Origin: Firmicutes bacterium UBA5388
GTDB taxonomy: Bacteria > Bacillota > UBA4882 > UBA10575
Length of the DNA stretch: 46,392 bases
NCBI GenBank assembly: GCA_002409975.1
Contig: DHOO01000093.1
Location: forward strand, 1-46,392
Reading direction: 5' to 3'
Below are positions 7,841 through 15,995 of this stretch, one piece after another (the stretch's first letter is position 1; the number at the start of each line of letters is the position of its first letter). A program made the position numbers and the translations under genes. The notes beneath the pieces are model-generated. The model was given only the letters and a program-made list of their open reading frames with translations. It was not told the DNA's origin and searched no databases.

Positions 7841-8009
7841 GTAATACACTTATAATAAGATGGTTCTAAGGTGTAAAAATATAATTCCGCGAACTTACAT
7901 AATATTACTAGAGGTAAATCATCCAATATTATTAAAAAGAAAGATAAACCATTACCTCTATTGGCTCCGCGACCTACCCCAGGAAACAATGTGAGCTTCT
8001 ACTTCGCGT
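7841..8009 (-). promoter_or_regulatory. CRISPR leader 2
   Basis: This leader lies between the type III-D operon end (8043) and the first repeat. It is a diverged copy of the leader at 24-192 and keeps AGATGGTTCTAAGG, CCGCGAAC, AAACCATTACC and GCTTCTACTTCGCG in order and at similar spacing. The similarity ends at 8009, matching the edge seen beside the cas2 remnant at 193. Transcription would run leftward into the array. Confidence 0.75.
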
Positions 8010-8042
8010 TAAATCATAAAATTAAATTCTATATTTATTAAA

Positions 8043-10229
8043 TTAACTCAACTTTGTTAGCTTGCCTTTAACTTCAATCGGTTTTGGTAAAACCAGTCTC
8101 TTTTCAAATTCATTTAGATCCATGTATTCCGTCTCCTCATACCATCTCCTAAGCTTAGTATTATTCCAATCCAGCATTGTTTTAAGTTGTTCCATTCTTT
8201 CAAGATCCCAAAGCGATTCTTCTTTTTTAGAAGTGCTTTCCAGAATATGCTTTTCAAAGACCTCTTTAAATTTTCTAGCCTCAACCTGTTTCGTACCAAG
8301 GCGCCAACTATCACCTTCGAATAATTTGTGATATCGTCTTTCGCGATCAATTAGGAAAAGAGTAGGCGTAATTTTTACCGATCCAAGGCCTAAGGGTTTA
8401 CCCATTCCTAACTTGTGATAACAACCATCCGGCAGATCAAGCGCAACAAGAATCGCGCCCAACTCCACTTCAGACAAGTTTTCGAATCTAATTCTAAAAT
8501 GAAATTTAACACGATGTTTTACTGGTTTAATAGAAGTCAATTGTTTCTTATTTTTTCTTTTTGCTTCTTCGTCTCCTTTAAATTGCCAGTCAGAATCGGA
8601 TACCTTTCTATGCCAATAAAGCTTATGACCTCGAATATTTGCGTCTTGTGTATTCCAGTGGTTTAAATTCTGTGGACTGCTATTCGGATCCTGCTCTAGA
8701 TAATGCTGAAAGGTTGTTGGCTTCGGATTGGATAATATCCTCGGGGTTAACGGCTGCTCAGAGAGGTAGATATCCGTTTGACCCGGTTCTAAAAAAGCGT
8801 CTTCAAAGAAAACCCGCGAAGCAAAAGTAACCTCTTCGGATACTGTACCAAAAATAGATTCCGCTATATCTATTGTTTTTTCTACTTTAAGCTCAGCCGG
8901 GACGTAATCGCCGATGGTGTACTTATAGGGAATTCTAAATAAACCTGTATGTCCGATAACTATTTCTCCATTTTCTGTTTTAATATAAAAACAGGGCACA
9001 CCATCTGAATTTTTCTCCAGTTCCTTCAAAAGATCTATTTTCTCATCTCTGCTTTCATCTTGCTTATATAGCTTCACATCATCTGTCGTTATTTCAATAT
9101 AATCTTGGCTTTCTGGCATATTAATAATCCAATGAAAGTGTTTTCTGTTGCCTAAATTACCTGAAGAGACTAACATCCCTTCGACATACCCTGTCTTGGG
9201 GTTACTTGATATCTCTGTTATTAATGCATATTTAAGCTTATAACTTTTCTCTCTATCAGTCCCTTTACGAATATAATGAACATGGTTTTCAGATTCGACT
9301 GGCTTGAAAAAAACCTTTTTAAATGCGAATTCGTTTATTTCTATTGTTGAATTTTTTACATATCGAGTTTTATTATCAAATTTTATTTTATATATTTGTG
9401 TTCCCTTGATCATTTTTGATGGGTAAATACAATATTTATTATCCCCTATTTTCTTCAATAAACCTGCCTGAAACCTTGGAAATAAGTTATCATCTTGATT
9501 CAGCATAATCGCTCTATAATAATTACCAAGGGAACTCTTGTCCCCAACTGCTCTGAAAAATAATCTTTGTTTCTTATCATAAAAACCAAACTTCCCCCAA
9601 CTCATTATCTCTACCAAAGCTCTGGTCATACCACGCAAACTGCTCCCGGGTATCCTAACAGATCCAGCCGGGGAGAAAAAGTCCGGATTGTCTTGATTAT
9701 TATCTTTGTTGTTTAATTCTTCAGTTGTGTAGGTATCTCGTATATATAGTGGGGTTATAGTCCTTAATTGGCAATCTATATAACCGTTGAACCTTCTCAG
9801 ACTGTTACCATCATCTTCTTTATAGTAACGAGTAAAATCGGGCCGTTCTTGCCCTGGGACTACTATTTTGTTTAGTGGTATAAAATTGTATGGAGCATGG
9901 GCGGTTGCCTCTTGCGCAGAGGAAGTTGCTGCCGTTTGAAAAGTTGTTCTTCTGCTATCATGATTCCCAACCCTAACTTTTTGTCTGACTGTCTCTTTTT
10001 TTCCCCTCGTTACACTTTTCGCTGTCTTATAAATCTCTTTCCCATTAACCATAATTAAGATAATACTACCCGTTACATCTCTTTCCACTTCACACTCACT
10101 ATCATTTAGCGACTCATCAAATAATGCCCCCGCTGGTATCTGCATTGTTTTCCCATCTATAAATTTGACCGTCCCTACCATCTTACCTTTCTTGCTCCTT
10201 CTGATATTTATCAATTTCGCTTTTTCCAC
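8043..10229 (-). CDS. type III-D RAMP protein, TIGR03986 family (Cas7-insertion)
   Basis: This is a large Cas7-type backbone subunit of the III-D effector. Residues 1-75 form a small beta-rich segment (KGKMVGTVKFIDGKTMQIP). The Cas7 core begins near residue 130 (FNGYIDCQLRTITPLYIRD) and has the RAMP glycine loop VRIPGSSLRGMTRALVE. A long central insertion of about 230 residues precedes the closing Cas7 motif YHKLGMGKPLGLGSVKI. This layout matches TIGR03986 and the 'Cas7-insertion' subunit of type III-Dv. The GTG at 10229 is preferred (GGGGGG 8 bases upstream) over the TTG at 10235. It is the last gene of the operon, 34 bases from leader 2. Confidence 0.85.
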   Translation of the reverse strand: MEKAKLINIRRSKKGKMVGTVKFIDGKTMQIPAGALFDESLNDSECEVERDVTGSIILIMVNGKEIYKTAKSVTRGKKETVRQKVRVGNHDSRRTTFQTAATSSAQEATAHAPYNFIPLNKIVVPGQERPDFTRYYKEDDGNSLRRFNGYIDCQLRTITPLYIRDTYTTEELNNKDNNQDNPDFFSPAGSVRIPGSSLRGMTRALVEIMSWGKFGFYDKKQRLFFRAVGDKSSLGNYYRAIMLNQDDNLFPRFQAGLLKKIGDNKYCIYPSKMIKGTQIYKIKFDNKTRYVKNSTIEINEFAFKKVFFKPVESENHVHYIRKGTDREKSYKLKYALITEISSNPKTGYVEGMLVSSGNLGNRKHFHWIINMPESQDYIEITTDDVKLYKQDESRDEKIDLLKELEKNSDGVPCFYIKTENGEIVIGHTGLFRIPYKYTIGDYVPAELKVEKTIDIAESIFGTVSEEVTFASRVFFEDAFLEPGQTDIYLSEQPLTPRILSNPKPTTFQHYLEQDPNSSPQNLNHWNTQDANIRGHKLYWHRKVSDSDWQFKGDEEAKRKNKKQLTSIKPVKHRVKFHFRIRFENLSEVELGAILVALDLPDGCYHKLGMGKPLGLGSVKITPTLFLIDRERRYHKLFEGDSWRLGTKQVEARKFKEVFEKHILESTSKKEESLWDLERMEQLKTMLDWNNTKLRRWYEETEYMDLNEFEKRLVLPKPIEVKGKLTKLS

Positions 10230-10231
10230 GC

Positions 10232-10783
10232 TCAATACCCCCCTTCACAAAAACACACAAACCGACAGTCCACATATCCGGCCTGGCCTAGTTCGTTATA
10301 ATCGATATAGTTGCGTGTTTTTAATTTTATAACATTATTTGACTGATCTTTAAATCTATAAGGCAGATAAATCTCTGTTCCCCGGGCCTCCGTAAGCAAT
10401 ATCCAGCCATCATCCACCACTTTTGCTTTTCCCCACAACAGCTGTTGGGCTTCTATATAATGTTTTTCCTCATCACCTTTGCCATCTATCCGCAGCCTGG
10501 CAGAGAATTTGCCCTCGCTCTCTCGCCAAAGCATAAGTTCTTGATGCTCATTAAAGGCCCTCATCTTCACTAAGTACTTTGGCTCAAAAGTTTCATCCCT
10601 GTAAAACTTAAGCCCGTCTTTGGTAAGCTTCCCAATCAACACTTTATAGTGTAGATACACTATTACCCGGCTGTCTTGGTTAAAATGCTCTTGGAGACAA
10701 TCTTGAAGCTCTGACCAGTCAGTAATCGTTAGTTGTAGAGGCCTTGATAAAGTCTTGGCAGTCCCCATTTCTAATCCATTCAT
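10232..10783 (-). CDS. csx19: Csx19, type III-D small subunit
   Basis: This resembles the TIGR03984/Csx19 family found only in type III-D loci, where the protein sits at the crRNA end of the effector beside the Cas7 subunits. The recognisable C-terminal motifs are GWILLTEARGTEIYLP and NYIDYNELGQAGYVDCRFV. It has about 183 residues if started at the ATG at 10783, which has GGGGG 7 bases upstream; the two earlier in-frame ATGs have no usable site. It starts 2 bases after the double-Cas7 gene stop and ends overlapping the next start, so translation is probably coupled through the cluster. Confidence 0.82.
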   Translation of the reverse strand: MNGLEMGTAKTLSRPLQLTITDWSELQDCLQEHFNQDSRVIVYLHYKVLIGKLTKDGLKFYRDETFEPKYLVKMRAFNEHQELMLWRESEGKFSARLRIDGKGDEEKHYIEAQQLLWGKAKVVDDGWILLTEARGTEIYLPYRFKDQSNNVIKLKTRNYIDYNELGQAGYVDCRFVCFCEGGY

Positions 10784-10785
10784 AC

Positions 10786-12198
10786 TCATGCCCCCTTTTT
10801 TTCGCATCTTTGCACAAGCGCGGTCACTAAACTCTCCAGTTCTTCCTTATCTCCATCTACCTGTATCCGGTTTCCATCCGCTTTAAGCGTATAACATTTT
10901 TCTTTCACCAAAATATGCGCCTCTTTACCGCAAAGGACGCCTCTACCGATGCTTTTTTCTCCACCCAAAGGCAAATCCCCATCCCATAAATCTTTGAGCA
11001 GTAAAAGCATCAAGCCGGCTTCCCACTGCTCACAGTTATCGATCCTGATATCTATGGTCACCGTCGCCTGTTTATTGCCGCCCCACACTGGAGTGGCATC
11101 AAAAAGCGCGGTCTTTGTAACCCCTCCGGTAAAGCGATCAATTTTCGTACGAAACTGTGTCTCTTTTTCTTTTAACCCGCCCGCTATTTGTACTTCTTCA
11201 ACAATCATACGGCTTTTTTTCTTTTCTTCTTCGTTAGCACTGTTCGGTGCCCACCCAAAAAGTTCTTTGCCCATTTCGTTTCCGTCGAGGCCCAAAGTGT
11301 TAAGGATTTTAACCGCCCTCGCCCTAATCGCCCCTTTAATTGAAGTCCCGGGAATAATATTCTTTCCTCTAGACCCGATATGTATAGCGTCAGGGTCTTC
11401 GGGCAATCCTGAATAAGCCTTAACAATCAGGGAATTTTTAATAAAAAATATAGCGCTTATCATAAACCGCTCAGATATTGGTGGATAGACATTATTAAAA
11501 TTAACTGCCATGAGTCGGTTCTCTGGTTGAGCTCCTTTCAGCCAAGAGATCACTGTATCTGTCTTGGCTTTCTTACACTCAAAGTCATACTCATATAATT
11601 GGTAGTCCTCTAAGCGGCACCTGCCAAACCCTTTGGTCGTCATAGCCCCAATCGTCACTTTCTTCTCTGACATGGCTTTTATCATGGTGTTAATGACTTT
11701 TAGGAATATCTCCTTTGAAAACCCGTCTCTCAAGACAACTTCTGCCGAAAACTTAAAAACCGCTCCTTGTTCAACCACCTCATAATCAAACTTCTTCTCC
11801 TCTTCAGCAACACCCATTTTATCATTGATTTTTACCCCGTCTCTAACAACTATGCTGGGTTTACTGTTCTTTTTTACCTTTAAATCATGTAAAAGGAAAG
11901 AACTCTGATAAATATCTTCTTTTTCCCCTTCATTTGGCATTTGGCTCTTTTTTTCTGAGCCCCAAAAATATTCAAGCTGTTTATTATCTGTATCCGGCAA
12001 CTTTAAATTATTAAAAAAGTAATGTCGTAAAGCCCCGCATAACGAAGACGCCGGTATATAAGGCAGCCCATGCTCATCCTTTTGCACTACTATATCCATA
12101 TTCTGATCGCCTTTTTCCCCTGTCCCGATTAAAAGAGGAGACTCCAACAATAAATCCCCTTTGATTATGAAGCGACCGGTTACTTTTCCATTAATCAT
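10786..12198 (-). CDS. double Cas7 protein (Cas7-2x), type III-D backbone
   Basis: Two Csm3-like Cas7 domains are fused in one 470-residue chain. The first (residues 1-225) has LLIGTGEKGDQNMDIVVQKD and GLPYIPASSLCGALRHYF, with an Asp in MDIVV at the position of the RNA-cleaving Asp of Csm3. The second (235-470) has HIGSRGKNIIPGTSIKGAIR and DLPLGGEKSIGRGVLCG. Each would hold a stretch of crRNA and cut target RNA at 6-base steps if its Asp is in place. The ATG at 12198 is chosen because GGAGG lies 9 bases upstream. It overlaps csx10 by 8 bases. Confidence 0.87.
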   Translation of the reverse strand: MINGKVTGRFIIKGDLLLESPLLIGTGEKGDQNMDIVVQKDEHGLPYIPASSLCGALRHYFFNNLKLPDTDNKQLEYFWGSEKKSQMPNEGEKEDIYQSSFLLHDLKVKKNSKPSIVVRDGVKINDKMGVAEEEKKFDYEVVEQGAVFKFSAEVVLRDGFSKEIFLKVINTMIKAMSEKKVTIGAMTTKGFGRCRLEDYQLYEYDFECKKAKTDTVISWLKGAQPENRLMAVNFNNVYPPISERFMISAIFFIKNSLIVKAYSGLPEDPDAIHIGSRGKNIIPGTSIKGAIRARAVKILNTLGLDGNEMGKELFGWAPNSANEEEKKKSRMIVEEVQIAGGLKEKETQFRTKIDRFTGGVTKTALFDATPVWGGNKQATVTIDIRIDNCEQWEAGLMLLLLKDLWDGDLPLGGEKSIGRGVLCGKEAHILVKEKCYTLKADGNRIQVDGDKEELESLVTALVQRCEKKGA

Positions 12199-13753
12199 TA
12201 ACATGCGCCTCCTTTCGGGAAGACTGTTCTTTCTTCCTCAACTGCTTAAGAAGTGTTTCAAAATACATCTTCCAAAGTTCCAACAAAAAGTCTTTCTCTT
12301 GTTCCACCTGAAAATTGGCGATTTTAGCTAGTCTCTCATAACTGTCGTTTCTGCGACAGATACTCTCGACGGCATCTTTTTCATTGAAATTCTTTATATG
12401 CTCGTATAATGTAGAATTTAGCGTTCCACCTTTTCTCCTACAATTATTGAGATGCTCCTTTGCCTTATTTCTTAGCTCATCAAGCATCACTTTAAACTGT
12501 TGGCAATCTTGTGAGTTGATCAACATCAGTCTTAATTTCCCGAGCAGGCTGCTGCTGGGTAATGAATCAAATCTATCCGCTTCCTGATAAGCTTGAAAAC
12601 GCAATTCTTCTCTTAACCTTGTCTGTAAAAATGATTTAAATATATTACTTACTTCTTTAGGAGGATTACCAGTTGGTCGTTTAAAGTAAGGTTTGATCTC
12701 TTTCTCAGAATATACCTCAGCAGTTGCCAAATTTATCTTAACCTGTCCAAACCCTTCGCCCCTCCGCTCTCCTATTCCCTGCTCCTCTAGGCGTATGAGG
12801 CCCTTTTTTATCTCTTCATAAGGTAGATCTTCATTGAAGCAAATTTTAATTGTCGAACCGGCCTGGAGCGCAGTTTTCAAAGGCCGTTTCATTCTCCAGA
12901 TCGAAAGATAATTCTCCACGGTTGTCCTTTTCATCGAAGCATTTTCTATTTTAAAAGAGTTATTTCCCCAAATATTTCCCAGATAGCGCTCGAGGCAAGA
13001 AAGCGAGGGTTCGGAAAAACCATCTTGGTTTAACAAGACGCAGGGGGAAACGAAAGTTATGGTAATGCTTTTCTGCTCTTCGAAATTTTCTTCCTCTGTT
13101 ATTGAACCCTTCTCTTTTACCTCTGATAATTCGATCTCTACCCGGCCGTACTCAGTACTTCTGGACTTGCCAAGGCGGGCCAAGAATTTACCGGCAAATG
13201 TGTCTTTGAATGTTTTAAGGATTTCCGGGCGCCCGCTGATCCTCCCTTTAAAGATTTGGCCGGGAAGTAACGCCTCATAATTAAATATGGCCTCATCTTT
13301 CGTATGACCTGTTAACCGATCTCTGGCATGATGAAAGTTTATCCTTTTCTCCGCTTCTTTTGTTTTTATAATGTTACCTTGAATATGGGAGTAAGGCCCC
13401 AAGGATATTACTTGTTCATCCGGACTTTCGTAAAATGTGTTAAAAACCTCTCCGGTCATTTTTTGTTTCTTTATGCAAAGAGGGGTAGGCAACATAGGCA
13501 ACTCGCGATACTCCTCTTTTTCGCTGAGGTAAGCATTGGTAAAGATCAGGTCCCCGTTCAAGAACCAACGATAAAAGTTATCATCATAATGGGCCTCTTG
13601 CGGTTGGACTTTTTTTATGTACTTGGCTGCAAACAGTCCCAAAATAGAAGTCGCCGGCACATAACCAAGGGTCCCTGTTAAGTTGCTGTCTTCCACATAT
13701 GAGCTTAAAATCACAGGAGATAGAAGCCGAATCTTCACAGTTAAATTCGCCAT
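12191..13753 (-). CDS. csx10: Csx10 (Cas5-like) with helical C-terminal extension
   Basis: Csx10 is the Cas5-type subunit that caps the crRNA 5' handle in type III-D. The N-terminal RAMP half shows IRLLSPVILSSYVEDSNLTG, YVPATSILGLFAAKYI and LARLGKSRSTEYGRVEIEL. The second half has GIGERRGEGFGQVKI. Residues 380-520 are strongly helical and charged (FLQTRLREELRFQAYQEADR, SSSLLGKLRLMLI, LLELWKMYFETLLKQLRKKE), which fits a Cas11-like helical bundle fused to Cas5. It starts directly after, and in the same frame as, the csm3-like gene, separated only by TAA. Its RBS GGAGG lies in the last codons of that gene. Confidence 0.87.
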   Translation of the reverse strand: MANLTVKIRLLSPVILSSYVEDSNLTGTLGYVPATSILGLFAAKYIKKVQPQEAHYDDNFYRWFLNGDLIFTNAYLSEKEEYRELPMLPTPLCIKKQKMTGEVFNTFYESPDEQVISLGPYSHIQGNIIKTKEAEKRINFHHARDRLTGHTKDEAIFNYEALLPGQIFKGRISGRPEILKTFKDTFAGKFLARLGKSRSTEYGRVEIELSEVKEKGSITEEENFEEQKSITITFVSPCVLLNQDGFSEPSLSCLERYLGNIWGNNSFKIENASMKRTTVENYLSIWRMKRPLKTALQAGSTIKICFNEDLPYEEIKKGLIRLEEQGIGERRGEGFGQVKINLATAEVYSEKEIKPYFKRPTGNPPKEVSNIFKSFLQTRLREELRFQAYQEADRFDSLPSSSLLGKLRLMLINSQDCQQFKVMLDELRNKAKEHLNNCRRKGGTLNSTLYEHIKNFNEKDAVESICRRNDSYERLAKIANFQVEQEKDFLLELWKMYFETLLKQLRKKEQSSRKEAHVND

Positions 13754-14413
13754 TTACCCCACCTCCTCTTCCAACTCATCAACGACTTTGCTTGATAAAT
13801 CAACCTCTCCTTCTTTGAGGCTACATTTTACTCTTCCATAACCTCTGGTTCTCATGGTCCCCACATGCCGAAGGTTAGCGCAGGAAAGAGCAATAAGATT
13901 CATAATTTCCCTGTTTTCGCTCTTCATGATAATACCCCCTGTAAAAGTAAGTCCGGATTTTAAAACCCTGCAGGTTCTGAGACTGCCGTCTTCGGCAATT
14001 CCTTCTTTTGTAATGGAAGTCCGTTGCCTTAGACTCGTAAAAGTAGCGATTATTGTTTCCGGGAATAGGAGACCGTTTAGCTCTTGAAATCCCCACCGGA
14101 GCCAGGAAACGATTTCCTTATGATTCGGCAGGAGCAGGTTATTAAAAATAACACCTGCGCCTTCACTGTCACCGGGACGTCCAAAAGTCGTCTCAATAAT
14201 ATGACGATCAAATTTTTTAAGCCCTGTTCCTTCAAGCATCTCTAATACCTCAAGAGCACTTTCCCTCAGACAACCTTTTAAACGGCGCGCCGGAAAATAC
14301 GGTAAGCCGTTCCGGTCAAAGACAATATCCGTATCAATCACCGAACCCCAACCTTCCCCCGAACCAAGTAAACAGTAGGATTCCAGGGTAATAAGAATTG
14401 TATACTCACGCAT
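13754..14413 (-). CDS. Csm3-like single Cas7 subunit, type III-D
   Basis: This is a Cas7-type RAMP of 219 residues. Motifs in order are ITLESYCLLGSGEGWGSVID, DRNGLPYFPARRLKGCLR, CRVLKSGLTFTGGI and the closing MRTRGYGRVKCSL. An Asp in SVIDTD lies where Csm3 keeps its target-RNA cleaving Asp. It overlaps the end of cas10 by 8 bases, with AGGTGA 7 bases ahead of its ATG. It ends EEEVG-TAA directly followed in frame by the csx10 ATG. In Synechocystis III-Dv the equivalent Cas7 is fused to Cas5-Cas11, so this looks like the unfused state. Confidence 0.87.
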   Translation of the reverse strand: MREYTILITLESYCLLGSGEGWGSVIDTDIVFDRNGLPYFPARRLKGCLRESALEVLEMLEGTGLKKFDRHIIETTFGRPGDSEGAGVIFNNLLLPNHKEIVSWLRWGFQELNGLLFPETIIATFTSLRQRTSITKEGIAEDGSLRTCRVLKSGLTFTGGIIMKSENREIMNLIALSCANLRHVGTMRTRGYGRVKCSLKEGEVDLSSKVVDELEEEVG

Positions 14414-15995
14414 CAGTATTCACCTGCCCTGCTGTAAGAAAATGCTTTGGATAAAAATCAAGTAGTTCAATCATGTCAAAGTAGGGCGTAGATCCGCCAC
14501 GCCAAATATTGACACCGTATCCTTTCCCAGTTGCCGGGAGATCATAAAGCTCTCTGCCTTTAATTTGCATTTCGTCTCGAAAATCTTGAGCAGCCCGTTC
14601 TCCCAAAGTTAGATACTCACGGAACTCCTTAACCATGGAACGAGGCCACTTTTTTGTATTGATGAAGTCTTTTATCCCGTTTTTTAGATGTTTAATATTT
14701 TTTTCGTCACTTAGATCATCGCTTGCCACCAGATATGGTCCAAAATGAAGCTGGCAATTGTTTATCGAGCATTTTTTACGCCGGATTTCCATCAGAGATC
14801 CGGAAAACCCCCCGTAAGCCATATGGAAATCAAGCCAGGAAGTCTCCTCATTTTTACTGATTTTTGCTTCCCTTGCTTGATCTTTAGCGTTTTGGCAAAG
14901 CTCTTCCGCTAACTTATACCCACGGGAAAACGGGTACTTCGTCTTAGTAATCGCCACTCCGGCGCAGGCTGATATTTTTTTGTCTGTCATCAGGTTTTCT
15001 CTGGAGATCAGCTCTAAATACTTTTCGGTAAAAGGCAAACCTAACCGGCCATCGGTAATAAAAGTGATATCATCGCCTGCAATTAAAACCGGTCGAAAGG
15101 GAATGATATACTTACCATCTTCTTTTTTTAAGTCAAAACCGCTTTCTTTTTCTTTGAAGAATTCCATCTGGTTGATAACATAATCTAGAAATTTTTCGTA
15201 GACACGATCCATAATATCTTTTAGAGATTTAGAAAGTTTTCTGATCGCAATAAGATCCTGACAGGCTTTAAACTGTTCTCCCATGAAGTTGCCGTCTATA
15301 TGCACAATTGCTATATGGTTTTGTCCCCTCGTCTGCCCCAACATATTAATATTTGCAGCACAGGTGAATCTACCCTTCGACTTTTTTTCAACGCGGCGTT
15401 TTTCCTTATCTAATTCAAAATTTTGATATTTTGTATAAGATACGGACGAAATATAAAAACCTTTTTCTTCTTTTGACGGTTGAAAATAAGCTTCGGAGGA
15501 AAGACCGGAAAAGCGGCAATCCGCGGTAATCCCATGTTTGGGCAAAAAGGTCTGGGGGAAATACCTGTTTTTATTCATCTCTAATTCTTTATGCAATTTC
15601 TCCATTTCTTCTTGGAAGTGGTCAAGATGAAAATCAGAGACCGCAAAAGCCGTATTGAGTCCCGGCGCCTTTAATAAAAGATCTTTCGTCCATTCTCTAA
15701 TTAACTCTTGCGCCTTGCCTTGTTCCCGGAAAAACAACAAGGCTTTACCACCGCCGATATACCCCACTTCAAAATCATTATCGGAGTTCTTAATCAATAT
15801 ATCCTCAGGATTTTCTTCCCACTTGTTAAGATGCGCTTCATGGTTTAAAACTGTTTTCAGGGAAGCCTTTAAGCTATCTTCATATATACCGGTAACTATA
15901 TTTGAGGCACCGATATTCTCTTTCAGCCTGTTACCGGAAAAAACATACTGCTGTATAGACGGGGTATCGATTAATACCGCAGTTATACTACTCAT
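14406..15995 (-). CDS. cas10: Cas10, HD-less type III-D signature subunit
   Basis: Cas10 is the large subunit that can make cyclic oligoadenylate when target RNA is bound. The N-terminus goes directly into the first palm domain (LIDTPSIQQYVFSGNRLKEN, YIGGGKALLFF) with no HD nuclease domain, so DNA cleavage is unlikely. The second palm keeps HIAIVHIDGNFMG and LIAGDDITFI; the usual GGDD is AGDD, with both acidic residues present. The zinc-finger position has one Cys (TADCRFSGLSSEA), so zinc binding looks reduced. The ATG at 15995 shares its A with the upstream stop (TGATG) and has GGAGGG 8 bases away. CARF genes upstream support signalling. Confidence 0.9.
   Translation of the reverse strand: MSSITAVLIDTPSIQQYVFSGNRLKENIGASNIVTGIYEDSLKASLKTVLNHEAHLNKWEENPEDILIKNSDNDFEVGYIGGGKALLFFREQGKAQELIREWTKDLLLKAPGLNTAFAVSDFHLDHFQEEMEKLHKELEMNKNRYFPQTFLPKHGITADCRFSGLSSEAYFQPSKEEKGFYISSVSYTKYQNFELDKEKRRVEKKSKGRFTCAANINMLGQTRGQNHIAIVHIDGNFMGEQFKACQDLIAIRKLSKSLKDIMDRVYEKFLDYVINQMEFFKEKESGFDLKKEDGKYIIPFRPVLIAGDDITFITDGRLGLPFTEKYLELISRENLMTDKKISACAGVAITKTKYPFSRGYKLAEELCQNAKDQAREAKISKNEETSWLDFHMAYGGFSGSLMEIRRKKCSINNCQLHFGPYLVASDDLSDEKNIKHLKNGIKDFINTKKWPRSMVKEFREYLTLGERAAQDFRDEMQIKGRELYDLPATGKGYGVNIWRGGSTPYFDMIELLDFYPKHFLTAGQVNTDA

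Noticed and set aside
7672..7989. 105-codon minus-strand open frame across the array
   Set aside because: It reads through CRISPR repeats (repeated SPLLQGRGLK) and the leader; not a protein gene.
14406..15995. Stand-alone GGDEF-type cyclase
   Set aside because: Overlaps with Cas7 genes and the palm sequence pattern place it as Cas10 of the effector.
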